Shown here in pieces: positions 23,984 through 34,353 of a stretch of 64,000 nucleotides of DNA. The stretch is from positions 1 to 64,000 of the forward strand of contig JALUWV010000035.1 of NCBI GenBank assembly GCA_027019335.1, written 5' to 3'. The translations under genes and the position numbers were made by a program. The notes beneath the pieces are model-generated. The model searched no databases and had not been told where the DNA came from. It was given only the letters and a program-made list of their open reading frames with translations. Every line of letters begins with the position of its first letter. Positions within the stretch are counted from its first letter, which is position 1. The DNA comes from Sulfurimonas sp. Lineage in GTDB: Bacteria > Campylobacterota > Campylobacteria > Campylobacterales > Sulfurimonadaceae.

Positions 23984-24721
23984 ATGAGTATACAAAAAAT
24001 AGAAATGGATTCACCAGAGTTTATCGCAGAATTAGAAAAAACAATTAAGTTTACAGATAAAGTTATCAAACAATTTAATTGGGAATACAACCCTCAAGCT
24101 GAAGTAAATGAAGGTGTACAGATGGGTCTTGCTCGTAACAAGATGATGTATTCTAAAAGATTTTGTCCATGTTTCATGGTAGAAGAAGTTGACGGAAAAC
24201 CACAAAGTGTTGACAATAGAGTTTGCCCTTGTAAACCAGCGATTGAACAAGAGATTCCAGAGGGTGGTGTATGTCACTGTGGTATTTTCTGTACACCTGA
24301 ATTTGCTGCAAATAAACGTTTGGAACTTGGCATGGAAGAAGCTGTACAAACTCATTCACGTGGTTTAAGTAAACAAGAGTGTGAAATGCTTGTCAATCAA
24401 GATGAAATTGATCCAGATGAAATGATTGCACTTCTTGAAGCGCGTGAACTTGGTATGGTTGACTTTAAACTTGTTGATGTTAGAGAGCATATGGAATGGC
24501 AAATGGGTCATATCAAAGGGGCTGACAAACTTGTACCAACAAGTAGTTTCTATCAATCACTTGAAGAAGCAGGACTTGATAAAAATGAAAATATCATTGT
24601 TTATTGTCATGTAGGAAGCCGTTCAGCACATGTTGCAAGAATCCTTCCAGATATGGGTTATACAAAAGTTGGTAACTTAACACACGGTATCGTTTCATAC
24701 GGTGGCGAGAAAGAGAGATAA
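23984..24721 (+). CDS. Ferredoxin-thioredoxin reductase catalytic domain fused to rhodanese domain (start moved from 23804 to ATG 23984)
   Basis: CPC-X17-CPC-X13-CHC cluster followed by rhodanese with CHVGSRSA loop; the tracked start would overlap argG by 161 nt. Confidence 0.88.
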   Translation: MSIQKIEMDSPEFIAELEKTIKFTDKVIKQFNWEYNPQAEVNEGVQMGLARNKMMYSKRFCPCFMVEEVDGKPQSVDNRVCPCKPAIEQEIPEGGVCHCGIFCTPEFAANKRLELGMEEAVQTHSRGLSKQECEMLVNQDEIDPDEMIALLEARELGMVDFKLVDVREHMEWQMGHIKGADKLVPTSSFYQSLEEAGLDKNENIIVYCHVGSRSAHVARILPDMGYTKVGNLTHGIVSYGGEKER

Positions 24722-24722
24722 T

Positions 24723-25169
24723 ATGAAAGTTCTTTTAATTAAAGATGTGAAAAGTCTTGGAAAAAAAGGTGAAGTCAAAGAAGTTAAAGATGGCTATGGG
24801 AAAAATTTTCTCATAGGTAAAGGCTTTGCTCGTCATGCTACACCAGAGATTTTAGAACAACATGCAAAAGATGAACTTATTGTTGCACAAAACCTTGAAA
24901 AAGAGGTCAATGCACTCAAAGAGATTGCTAAAAAGCTTGATGCAAGTGAAATTGTCATCACAAAAAAACTTGGTCAAAACGGACACCTTTTTGGTGCTGT
25001 TACAAAAGATGAAGTAGCAACAGCACTCAAAGAACAACACAATATTGATATTGACAAAAAACACATCAATGAAAAATCATCTATTAAAACAGTAGGTGAA
25101 CATAATTTAGACTTTAAACTTGGTCATGGTCTACATGCAACACTCCATGTCGATGTTCAAGGCGAGTAA
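24723..25169 (+). CDS. rplI: 50S ribosomal protein L9
   Basis: MKVLLIKDVKSLGKKGEVKEVKDGYGKNFLI N-terminus. Confidence 0.96.
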   Translation: MKVLLIKDVKSLGKKGEVKEVKDGYGKNFLIGKGFARHATPEILEQHAKDELIVAQNLEKEVNALKEIAKKLDASEIVITKKLGQNGHLFGAVTKDEVATALKEQHNIDIDKKHINEKSSIKTVGEHNLDFKLGHGLHATLHVDVQGE

Positions 25170-25176
25170 GTAACTT

Positions 25177-25719
25177 ATGTTTGATGCTACTACCATACTT
25201 GCATACAAAGGAAAAGACAAGGCTGTCATCGGTGGTGACGGTCAGGTTACGTTTGGTAATTCTGTTTTAAAAGGAAATGCAACAAAAATTCGTACACTTC
25301 ACCATGGAAAAATATTAGCAGGATTTGCAGGAAGTACAGCAGATGCTTTTAATCTTTTTGATATGTTTGAAGAATTTTTAGAAAACAAAAAAGGCGACCT
25401 TTTAAAGTCGGTTGTTGAGTTTTCTAAAGCTTGGAGAAAAGACAAAGTACTACGCCGTTTAGAGGCTATGATGATAGTCTTGAACCAAGAGCATATTTTT
25501 ATTCTCACTGGGAATGGAGATGTTGTTGAACCTGAAGATGGAGAGATTGCTTCTATTGGAAGTGGTGGAAACTTTGCTATCTCCGCTGCACGTGCCTTAA
25601 AAAAACATGCTTCACTTGACCCAGAAGAACTTGTTAAAGAGTCTCTTCATATTGCAGGAGATTTATGTATCTACACCAACCACAATATAAAAACTCTCTG
25701 TTTAGAGGATAACAAATAA
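25177..25719 (+). CDS. hslV: ATP-dependent protease subunit HslV
   Basis: [24 protein letters not shown]; next to hslU. Confidence 0.95.
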   Translation: MFDATTILAYKGKDKAVIGGDGQVTFGNSVLKGNATKIRTLHHGKILAGFAGSTADAFNLFDMFEEFLENKKGDLLKSVVEFSKAWRKDKVLRRLEAMMIVLNQEHIFILTGNGDVVEPEDGEIASIGSGGNFAISAARALKKHASLDPEELVKESLHIAGDLCIYTNHNIKTLCLEDNK

Positions 25720-27047
25720 TGAACTTAACACCCAAAGAAATTGTAGCTTACCTCGATGACTATGTCATTGGACAGAATGCGGCAAAGAAAACAATTGCTT
25801 TAGCCTTACGTACTCGTTATAGACGTATGCAACTTGATGCAACACTTCGTGATGAAATCATGCCTAAAAATATTTTGATGATAGGCTCAACAGGTGTTGG
25901 TAAAACAGAAATCTCTCGTCGTTTGGCAAAAATGATGAAAGTTCCTTTTATCAAAGTTGAAGCATCAAAATATACAGAAGTTGGTTTTGTGGGTCGGGAT
26001 GTCGAATCAATGGTTCGCGATTTAGTTGTAAACTCTATCAGCATCGTCAAAGCAGAACAAGAAGAGCTAAATCTTAGTAAAATTGACAACTATGTTTTAA
26101 ATAAGATTGTCGAAAAACTCTTACCTCCATTACCAGAATCTGCAAGTGAGAGTAAAAAAGATGATTATCAACGACTCCTTGAAGCAATGGAGAAACGTGT
26201 TGCATCTGGTGAAATGGACGATAAAATCATATCACTAGAGATAGAAAAACTCAATATTGAGTTTGATGATACAAATCTTCCTCCTGAAATGGCAAAGGTG
26301 CAAGAGAGTTTTTCTAAAGTTTTTGCACAAATCAACAAAGAAGATAACAAAAAAGAAGTCACAGTAAAAGATGCCAAGATTTTACTCCGTCAAGAAGCAA
26401 GTGCAAAACTTCTTGATATGCAAAGTGTCACAGCAGAAGCACTCCGCCGTGCAGAAGATGGAGGAATTATATTTCTTGATGAGATTGATAAAATTGCTTT
26501 AAGTGAGAAGTCACAAGGCAGAAATGACCCTTCAAAAGAGGGAGTTCAACGTGATTTACTCCCTATCGTAGAAGGGAGCAGTATCTCTACAAAATATGGC
26601 ACTATCAACACAGACCATATTCTTTTTATCGCTGCTGGTGCCTTTCATGTCAGCAAACCAAGTGATTTAATCCCTGAACTCCAAGGGCGTTTTCCACTCC
26701 GTGTTGAGCTTGAATCTTTAACAGAAGAAACACTCTATCAAATTCTCACGCAAACACAAAACTCTCTACTCAAACAATACACTGCACTTTTAAGTGTTGA
26801 GGGTGTTGAACTACACTTTGAAGATGAAGCTATTCGATCTATCGCTAAACTCTCTCACCGTGCGAATGAGCTTGCAGAAGATATTGGAGCACGACGTTTA
26901 CACACTGTCCTTGAACAAGTCCTCGAAGAGATTAGTTTTGATGCAGATGAACATAAAGATGAGAAAATCACTATAACTTCACAACTTGTACATGAAAAAC
27001 TCGATGATGTAGTTGAAGATGATGATTTATCTCGCTATATCTTATAA
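25719..27047 (+). CDS. hslU: ATP-dependent protease ATPase subunit HslU
   Basis: GSTGVGKTEISRRLA Walker A; GGIIFLDEIDKIA Walker B. Confidence 0.97.
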   Translation: MNLTPKEIVAYLDDYVIGQNAAKKTIALALRTRYRRMQLDATLRDEIMPKNILMIGSTGVGKTEISRRLAKMMKVPFIKVEASKYTEVGFVGRDVESMVRDLVVNSISIVKAEQEELNLSKIDNYVLNKIVEKLLPPLPESASESKKDDYQRLLEAMEKRVASGEMDDKIISLEIEKLNIEFDDTNLPPEMAKVQESFSKVFAQINKEDNKKEVTVKDAKILLRQEASAKLLDMQSVTAEALRRAEDGGIIFLDEIDKIALSEKSQGRNDPSKEGVQRDLLPIVEGSSISTKYGTINTDHILFIAAGAFHVSKPSDLIPELQGRFPLRVELESLTEETLYQILTQTQNSLLKQYTALLSVEGVELHFEDEAIRSIAKLSHRANELAEDIGARRLHTVLEQVLEEISFDADEHKDEKITITSQLVHEKLDDVVEDDDLSRYIL

Positions 27048-27068
27048 TCAAATAAAAAGGTATATACA

Positions 27069-27953
27069 ATGACAAGAGCTGGTTTCGTTTCTTTAATAGG
27101 TCGTCCAAATGCTGGGAAAAGTACACTCATGAACTCCCTTTTAGGTGAAAAAATAGCAATGGTAAGCCAAAAAGCAAATGCAACCAGACGCCGTTCAAAT
27201 GCAATAGTAATGCTTGAAGATACTCAGATTATCTTTATAGATACTCCAGGTTTGCATGAGAGAGAAAAAATACTCAACCAATTTATGCTTGATGAAGCTC
27301 TCAAAGCAATGGGAGACTGTGACCTTATCGTTTATTTGGCACCTGTCACAGATAGTGTTGAACATTATGAAAAGTTTTTACAACTCAATAAGAAGAGCAT
27401 TAAGCACATCATCGTCATTAGTAAAATAGACCAAGTAAAACAAGAGAAGCTTTTTAAAACGATAGCTTCTTACAACCAATATGCCCAGCATTTTGAAGCT
27501 CTTATTCCCGTTGCTATTCCAAAAAAAGTAGGTCATGAAGATTTACTTAAAGTCATAGCAAAAAACCTTCCTGAGTCTCCTTACCTTTTTGACCCAGAAG
27601 ATTTAACCAGTGAGCTTGTTCGTGATATTTATGCTGGTTTTATTCGTGAAGGTATTTTTGAAAATGTGAGTGATGAAGTCCCTTATGAGTCCGATGTTAT
27701 CATTGAAAGCATAGAAGAAGAAAAAAATGTTGATGTCATTCATGCTATGATTATCATTGAAAAAGAGTCACAAAAAGGTATTATCATTGGTAAAGGTGGA
27801 GAGTCTATCAAACGTATTGGTAAAGCTGCTCGTGAAAAGATAGAAAGACTGAGTACAAAAAAAGCCTATTTGAACTTGCAAGTCGTAGTCAAAAAGGGAT
27901 GGACAAAGGATGTTAACTTCTTAAAAGAGATAGGCTATGACAATGCGAAATAG
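27069..27953 (+). CDS. era: GTPase Era
   Basis: GRPNAGKSTLMNSLLGEK, DTPGLHE, KH domain GKGGESIKRIGKAAR. Confidence 0.97.
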   Translation: MTRAGFVSLIGRPNAGKSTLMNSLLGEKIAMVSQKANATRRRSNAIVMLEDTQIIFIDTPGLHEREKILNQFMLDEALKAMGDCDLIVYLAPVTDSVEHYEKFLQLNKKSIKHIIVISKIDQVKQEKLFKTIASYNQYAQHFEALIPVAIPKKVGHEDLLKVIAKNLPESPYLFDPEDLTSELVRDIYAGFIREGIFENVSDEVPYESDVIIESIEEEKNVDVIHAMIIIEKESQKGIIIGKGGESIKRIGKAAREKIERLSTKKAYLNLQVVVKKGWTKDVNFLKEIGYDNAK

Positions 27954-28914
27954 CCTCGCTACTCTTTTCCTCCTTATTTTTATACAAACCACCATATTTG
28001 CCAATGATATTCTCACAGATTATAGATTACATGGTGTTGTAAACATTGAACAGTCAATGGACAAAGCATTATCAAAACGAGATTATTGGTATAAATACCT
28101 TCAAAACAAAGACACAAGTTTTGGTTATTTAGAATCTTATAACAATATTTTAACCTGTAATAAAAGTGATGAAACACTCTGTGTATATAAGAAAAATGCA
28201 AAACAAATATATAAACTCAGCAAAAAATACAATGCCTTTACCGGAAAAAACAGTGGAGAAAAGCATAAAGAAGGTGATTTAAAAACACCTATAGGTATCT
28301 ATAAACTCACAAAAAAACTTTCTCATGTAGACCCATTTTACGGTCCATTTGCATTCGTCACTTCCTATCCAAATACTTTTGATAAGTACAAAAAAAGTGA
28401 GGGACATGGTATTTGGATTCATGGTTTACCACTTGATGAAGAGCGGGATAGCTTTACAAAAGGTTGTATTGCTATCAATAATGATAATATTCAAAATCTT
28501 GATAAGAGTATAGACATTAACAAAACTTTACTTATTATTGATGCAAAAAATGTGCAACAAAATATTTCTAAAAAAAAGCTCTCATTAATTTTAGCAAACC
28601 TTTATGCTTGGAGATATGCTTGGCTTTATAATAATGTTGATGATTATTTAGCATTTTATTCGAAAGATTTCAGACGTTTTGATGGTAAGAACTATAACTC
28701 TTTTGTCCATTATAAAAAAAGAATTTTCAGAAAAAAAGAAAAAAAGAAAATTATATTTAGCGATATCAATGTCGTTCCCTACCCTGGTACACCAAATTTA
28801 TTTAGAATATCTTTTAAAGAGTATTACAAATCTAGAAGTTTTGAATTTACTGGAGATAAAGTACTTATCGTAAAATTTACAAACAAACAATTTAAAATAC
28901 TCACAGAGAAATAA
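27937..28914 (+). CDS. csd6: L,D-transpeptidase/carboxypeptidase-type YkuD protein, Csd6/Pgp2-like
   Basis: YkuD motif IWIHG...SFTKGCIAI; C-terminal NTF2-like region; followed by Csd4-like gene. Confidence 0.78.
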   Translation: MTMRNSLATLFLLIFIQTTIFANDILTDYRLHGVVNIEQSMDKALSKRDYWYKYLQNKDTSFGYLESYNNILTCNKSDETLCVYKKNAKQIYKLSKKYNAFTGKNSGEKHKEGDLKTPIGIYKLTKKLSHVDPFYGPFAFVTSYPNTFDKYKKSEGHGIWIHGLPLDEERDSFTKGCIAINNDNIQNLDKSIDINKTLLIIDAKNVQQNISKKKLSLILANLYAWRYAWLYNNVDDYLAFYSKDFRRFDGKNYNSFVHYKKRIFRKKEKKKIIFSDINVVPYPGTPNLFRISFKEYYKSRSFEFTGDKVLIVKFTNKQFKILTEK

Positions 28915-30213
28915 ATGCCATTTTTTCCACTGAAAACCTTACTCATCATTACTATTCTTTTGTCTGCTTTACAAGCCAAGATACAGCTTATCAAAAAAGA
29001 AAACAATGACTCTAACTCTACACTCCTTGTGATAGCTGGTATTCACGGAAATGAGCCAGGGAGTTATTTTGCTGCTTCCATTTTAGCTAAACATTACACA
29101 ATCCTTTCAAAAAATGTATGGATTGTTCCTAATCTCAACGAAGCAAGTATTATGGCAAATAGACGTGGTATTCATGGCGATATGAATAGAAAATTTGCTG
29201 CTATGCGTCGATATGATAAAGATAGAAAGATTGTTACACAGATTAAGAAACTCATCACATTACCAAATATAGATGTTGTACTTAATCTTCATGATGGGCA
29301 TGGATTTTATAGAAAAAAAAGTGAAGGAAGAATTTACAATCCTGCTGCTTGGGGACAAACTTGTGTAATCGACCAATGCAGTCTCAAAGAGGAACAAGAA
29401 TTTGGAAATTTAAACAATATCGCGACAACAGTTAAAAATAACATCAATAGACAACTTCTCCAAAAACACCATAGTTTCAATGTCAAAAACACAAAAACAA
29501 AGTATTTTGACAAAGCGATGCAACTCTCTTTAACATACTATGCAATTCGCCATAACAAACCAGCATTTGCAATTGAGACAAGTAAAAATCTTTCATCTTT
29601 ATCCGAAAAAGTTTTTTACCAACTTCTTGCTATTGAAGAATTTATGAAAATTATGCATATCGACTTTATTCGTGATTTTAGCATGAATCCACAAAATCTT
29701 GAAAAAATGTTAAAAGATTATGGTTCTGTGCAGATAAATGACAATCTTTTTATTAATTTTCATGATATAAAAAAATATTTAAGCTACATTCCGCTAAAAT
29801 CTACAGGAAACAATTTTAAGTTCTCACATCTTTTAGGGAACTTTAAAAAAGTGCATGGAAGGTATGTTCTCTATGTTGGAAATAAAAAAATAACAACATT
29901 AAAACCACAATATTTTAAAATGGCGAAAAATTGTCCAGATTCATTTGATGTTATGGTAGATAAACATAAAATTTCTGTACCAAAAGCTTCATCTTTTGAT
30001 GTAAAGACCGATTTTAAGATACTCAGACAAAAAGGCATCCGTGTCAATATTATTGGGTACCATGCAAGAAATGTTAAAAATGAAAGCAATATCAATATAA
30101 AAAGAAAAGATTTAAACTCAAGATTTTCTATTGATAAAGGGAAAAAGGCATACAGAATAGAGTTTTATAAAAAAGACAAATTCTGTTCTTTGTCCATAAT
30201 TAATTTTAAATAG
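28915..30213 (+). CDS. csd4: M14-like murein peptide carboxypeptidase, Csd4/Pgp1-like
   Basis: VIAGIHGNEPGSYFAA zinc motif (HxxE), signal peptide, directly downstream of Csd6-like gene. Confidence 0.78.
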   Translation: MPFFPLKTLLIITILLSALQAKIQLIKKENNDSNSTLLVIAGIHGNEPGSYFAASILAKHYTILSKNVWIVPNLNEASIMANRRGIHGDMNRKFAAMRRYDKDRKIVTQIKKLITLPNIDVVLNLHDGHGFYRKKSEGRIYNPAAWGQTCVIDQCSLKEEQEFGNLNNIATTVKNNINRQLLQKHHSFNVKNTKTKYFDKAMQLSLTYYAIRHNKPAFAIETSKNLSSLSEKVFYQLLAIEEFMKIMHIDFIRDFSMNPQNLEKMLKDYGSVQINDNLFINFHDIKKYLSYIPLKSTGNNFKFSHLLGNFKKVHGRYVLYVGNKKITTLKPQYFKMAKNCPDSFDVMVDKHKISVPKASSFDVKTDFKILRQKGIRVNIIGYHARNVKNESNINIKRKDLNSRFSIDKGKKAYRIEFYKKDKFCSLSIINFK

Positions 30214-30225
30214 GATTCATATAGA

Positions 30226-31761
30226 ATGAACAAAAAAGAAAGTGGCTCTTTTTCCAGTGTTATTTCGATAAATCCCTATAAAAAAACCTATTTTAGTGGT
30301 GAATCCAATCTTATTAGTGAAATAAAATCACCACAATTTGCAAAAGAACAGTTTGCAATTTCATACTTAAATACAAATGAGTTTATCACAGCACAAATAG
30401 CTGTTAGTAAAAACATCTCCCAAGAAGATATTTTTGACACTATTACGATGCAAGCCTATGATGAACTCGGACTTGATGAAGCCGTTGAATATGCCATTCA
30501 ATATGTTGAAAACTTTAATCATTCAGATGAAGACAACCGATTATTTCATGTTTTTGTAGTTGAACCACTTGCCTTAGATACGACATTTACAAATGCCATA
30601 GATACAATCAAATATATCGATGTCATCATCCCTACTCCTCTTTTATTAAAATCCCTTTATACAAAAGATATTATTTTAAATGGGGGAGTACATTGTTTTA
30701 TCTACTTTCAAGAAAATGATGCATTTGTTACTTTATACTCCCAAAAAGAGTTTCTTTATACAAAATCACTTCCTTACTCTCTGCTTGAAATGCATGAAAG
30801 ATTCTGTGAGTTATATGGAGAAAAAATCAGCTATGAAAGCTTTCAAGATTTTTTTACACAACAAACCTTAAAAGAGACATCAAGCGATTATAAACTCTAC
30901 TTTATTAAATTATATAAAGAAATTTTTGCAAGTGTCAACGATATTCTCACTTATACAAAAAGAGCTTTTGATATAGAAAAATTTGAACATCTTTACATCG
31001 GTACACAGCTTGACACACTGATGAAGTTTGATGAAATGTTAGAAGCAGAACTCAGTGTACAAGCAAGTGATTTTGATTTTACTTACGGATTTGAACATAA
31101 GGATGTATATGTTGACCAACTGCATTACCTTATGCAACTCTATGTTCTCTCAGACCCCCAAGAACAATATATCTCCAATTTTTCCATTTATCATAGACCT
31201 CCAAAGTTTATAAAACGGGAAAGTGGCAAGTTCCTCACTCTAATTGCTGCCTCTTTACTCATAGCTTTTGCATACCCAGTTACGTACTGGTCTTTAACCT
31301 ATACTCAGATGTTACAGTACAGTTTATTACAAGAGAAATATAACGACCTTCATAAGAAAAAAGTTACAAGAGAGGTTATGATTAAAAATACACTTGCAGA
31401 TAAAGCAAAAGTAACAACCCTTCTTGACATTGAGCGAAAAGAGTATACACAGAAGAAAAATACTTTAAGTAAAATACATGATGTCAAAGTAAATTACCCA
31501 ATGAAAGCAAAACTTTTAGCGATGTTTACCAAAGACTTAAATAAATTTGGTGTCAATCTGCAAGATATTTCTTACACACAAGCGAATCATGCAAAAGAGT
31601 TTACGCTCTCTCTCAATGCCCTAAATGATAAAAAAATTACACAACTCATAGAATATCTTACAAAAATACATGATAAAAAATTCAAATTTTCTCTCAAAGA
31701 GATATCTTATGATGAAGATGAGCAAAGATACACAAGTGCGCTTAAGGTAAAAATATTATGA
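30226..31761 (+). CDS. PilM/PilN-type fusion (GspL/MshI-like) pilus or competence platform protein
   Basis: Large cytoplasmic domain, single TM (LTLIAASLLIAFAYPVTYWSL), then coiled coil and small periplasmic domain; first gene of secretin/ATPase operon. Confidence 0.65.
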   Translation: MNKKESGSFSSVISINPYKKTYFSGESNLISEIKSPQFAKEQFAISYLNTNEFITAQIAVSKNISQEDIFDTITMQAYDELGLDEAVEYAIQYVENFNHSDEDNRLFHVFVVEPLALDTTFTNAIDTIKYIDVIIPTPLLLKSLYTKDIILNGGVHCFIYFQENDAFVTLYSQKEFLYTKSLPYSLLEMHERFCELYGEKISYESFQDFFTQQTLKETSSDYKLYFIKLYKEIFASVNDILTYTKRAFDIEKFEHLYIGTQLDTLMKFDEMLEAELSVQASDFDFTYGFEHKDVYVDQLHYLMQLYVLSDPQEQYISNFSIYHRPPKFIKRESGKFLTLIAASLLIAFAYPVTYWSLTYTQMLQYSLLQEKYNDLHKKKVTREVMIKNTLADKAKVTTLLDIERKEYTQKKNTLSKIHDVKVNYPMKAKLLAMFTKDLNKFGVNLQDISYTQANHAKEFTLSLNALNDKKITQLIEYLTKIHDKKFKFSLKEISYDEDEQRYTSALKVKIL

Positions 31762-32390
31762 GAATAAATCTTGAAAATTATTTACACAAAATAGATACTT
31801 ATTTCAAAGAGAAGGGAAAAAAAGATACTTATATGCTCTATACACTAGTATCTTTTTCCATTATTGGATTCTCATATCTGCTTTTTTGGGATAGTTCTTT
31901 TAATGCATTTCAAACTACCACTCAAAAAGTACAAACAATACGCGGTAAAATAAATATTGATAAGATATATATGCAACTTAATCCTCCAAGCAAAGTTGCA
32001 CAGCTCAAAAGAGATATCCAAATCATGAATGCAAATATTATTAAAATAAAAGATCATAATGCTTACATAAAGTCTAAAATCGAGACTATTTCTGCACTTG
32101 TTTATGATGAAAGAGCATGGGGAGAGTACTTGCACTCAATCTCGAAAAATGCAAAAAATAATCATATCCAAATTATTGATTTAAAAAATCAATATGCCCT
32201 CAACAACAACTCTTTTGGACATATTCTCAATATTAAAATTGATGCTATTGGAACCTACAAAAACACATTGAAGTTTATTAACTCTTTAGAACAAAGTGAC
32301 CTTGTTGTCGATATTCATGATCTTAACATTTCAGCTACGGACATCTTGAAAACTTCTTTAGATATCTCAGTTTGGGGGATTACATACTAA
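31758..32390 (+). CDS. PilO/MshJ-like inner membrane protein
   Basis: One N-terminal TM plus coiled coil and small C-term domain; operon position. Confidence 0.6.
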   Translation: MRINLENYLHKIDTYFKEKGKKDTYMLYTLVSFSIIGFSYLLFWDSSFNAFQTTTQKVQTIRGKINIDKIYMQLNPPSKVAQLKRDIQIMNANIIKIKDHNAYIKSKIETISALVYDERAWGEYLHSISKNAKNNHIQIIDLKNQYALNNNSFGHILNIKIDAIGTYKNTLKFINSLEQSDLVVDIHDLNISATDILKTSLDISVWGITY

Positions 32391-32824
32391 TGAAAACAGT
32401 ACTCATTTTTCTCTCTTTCTTCCTCTTTATTTCTCTCAATGCTACAGAACTGCAATGGGTTGATGCACAGATAAAAGCGATAAAACCTCCAAGAATTGGT
32501 CTCAAGTCCACAACTTTAGCAAAGATAAAAGATCCCTTTATCTTTACAAAATCTACAAAAGTTGCAAAAAAGAAGCCATTCAAGATAAAGAAAGTATATC
32601 ATGCAAAACATTACTCAAAAAGATACTCTCTTAAACGATTACATCTTTCTATGACGATGAATACATCTGCGAAGATTAACGGAAAATGGTATAAGGTTGG
32701 TGATGTACTCCATAGATATCTCATCACTGATATTCAATTATCGAGTGTCATACTCAAGTATCATAAAAGAAGTTATATACTTTCAACCCATAGTAAAAAA
32801 CACTCAAGTTTACATATAAAGTAG
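32390..32824 (+). CDS. PilP/MshK/CtsR-like small periplasmic protein (start trimmed from 32372)
   Basis: Signal peptide MKTVLIFLSFFLFISLNA; basic; immediately before secretin. Confidence 0.55.
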   Translation: MKTVLIFLSFFLFISLNATELQWVDAQIKAIKPPRIGLKSTTLAKIKDPFIFTKSTKVAKKKPFKIKKVYHAKHYSKRYSLKRLHLSMTMNTSAKINGKWYKVGDVLHRYLITDIQLSSVILKYHKRSYILSTHSKKHSSLHIK

Positions 32825-32833
32825 GATTAGAAT

Positions 32834-34351
32834 ATGCAATTTATTAAAAAATCATTTTACACAACAGCCTTATTAGTTTTTCTAGGTATCAATAGTTATG
32901 CTGATTGTTCCTATGAACTCTTTAGTATTAATTCTACAAAAAATACTAAAATCATAGATTTTATAGACCAACTCAGTGATAAATGTTCTTTTAGTATTAT
33001 TGTGACAGACCCACAAGCAGAAAAGTATTTAAATACAAAACTCAATAAGATAAACTTAAAAAACTTCACTATAGATGAAGTACTCAACCTTATTCTTACT
33101 GAACACAACTTATCTTATACACTTGAAAATAATATTTTAAAAATTTCCTATTTAACAACACAAATGTTTCAAATAGACTATATTCTTTCGCAACGTAAAA
33201 GTATAGGAAATACAAATGTAACCCTCTCTAGTACTCAACAATCAAAGAGTGGCACTACAAGTACGAATGCCGGTGGTTCTTCAGGTGGGTCAGGAGGTAC
33301 TTCTGAAGCAGGTATTAACATACAAAGTAGCGATAAAGTAGATTTTTGGACAGACTTAGATTTAGAGTTTCAAAATGTTTTAAATCGCCCTCAAGATATC
33401 TACAAAGCTGAAGCCCCTATTATCAATAAAAATGCAGGGATAGTCACTGTGACTGCTACCTCAAAACAGATGAAACGTTTTAAAAGCTACTTAAAAAAAC
33501 TTCAAGAAAAAGTAAAACTGCAAGTCCTCATTGATGTACAACTCCTTACCGTGACTATGAATAAAAGCAAAACAACAGGAGTTGATTGGAGTCAACTCTA
33601 TGCCTTACAAAATGTCAACATTAATCTACCAACTGCCACCATTGCTGCGGTTACCAAAAATAAAAACAGCTTAGGTGGTCTCGCTACAATTACAACAGCT
33701 GGAGGCAATGGAATATCTTTAACAGAAGTCATTAAATTTCTTAAAACACAAGGCGATGTCCGTTCTATTTCAAATCCTAAAATCCTCACACTCAACAATC
33801 AACCTGCCCTTATTACAGCAGGAACAGAGTACTTTTATAAAATCACAAGTAGTTCTACACTCGCAGGGGGAAACACAGGGACAACAACACAAAATGAGGA
33901 TGTACAATCCGTGTTTGCAGGAGTTCTCCTTACAATTACCCCTGAAATTTCAGACAACAACATGATTACATTAAAAATAAACCCTTCCCTCTCTGAAACA
34001 AGAACTGACATCTCTTCAGTAGACAACTCAAAAAGAATTATGCCACCCGATTTAGATAGAAGACAACTCTCTTCTGTCGTCACAGTAGAAGATGGAAAAC
34101 AAGTTATCCTTGGTGGTTTAATCAACACTAAAGTCACAACAAATTCCAATCATGTACCACTTTTAGGAGATATTCCTCTTTTAGGGTATGCTTTTAGATA
34201 TGAAAGTACCTCTAAATTAGTACAAGAACTTGTTATAGTAATTAAACCACATATTATTCATAAAGATAAAGAATCACTCTCTTTATCTGAACTCGGTTAC
34301 ACGAGCATTGATGATACTTCATTAGAACAAAACAAGAGTCTCAGTAAATAG
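32834..34351 (+). CDS. Secretin (MshL/CtsD/PilQ-like)
   Basis: Signal peptide, N0-like domain, Gly/Ser linker, secretin core ending VTVEDGKQVILGGLI...VPLLGDIPLLGYAFR...LVIVIKPHII. Confidence 0.92.
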   Translation: MQFIKKSFYTTALLVFLGINSYADCSYELFSINSTKNTKIIDFIDQLSDKCSFSIIVTDPQAEKYLNTKLNKINLKNFTIDEVLNLILTEHNLSYTLENNILKISYLTTQMFQIDYILSQRKSIGNTNVTLSSTQQSKSGTTSTNAGGSSGGSGGTSEAGINIQSSDKVDFWTDLDLEFQNVLNRPQDIYKAEAPIINKNAGIVTVTATSKQMKRFKSYLKKLQEKVKLQVLIDVQLLTVTMNKSKTTGVDWSQLYALQNVNINLPTATIAAVTKNKNSLGGLATITTAGGNGISLTEVIKFLKTQGDVRSISNPKILTLNNQPALITAGTEYFYKITSSSTLAGGNTGTTTQNEDVQSVFAGVLLTITPEISDNNMITLKINPSLSETRTDISSVDNSKRIMPPDLDRRQLSSVVTVEDGKQVILGGLINTKVTTNSNHVPLLGDIPLLGYAFRYESTSKLVQELVIVIKPHIIHKDKESLSLSELGYTSIDDTSLEQNKSLSK

Positions 34352-34353
34352 TT

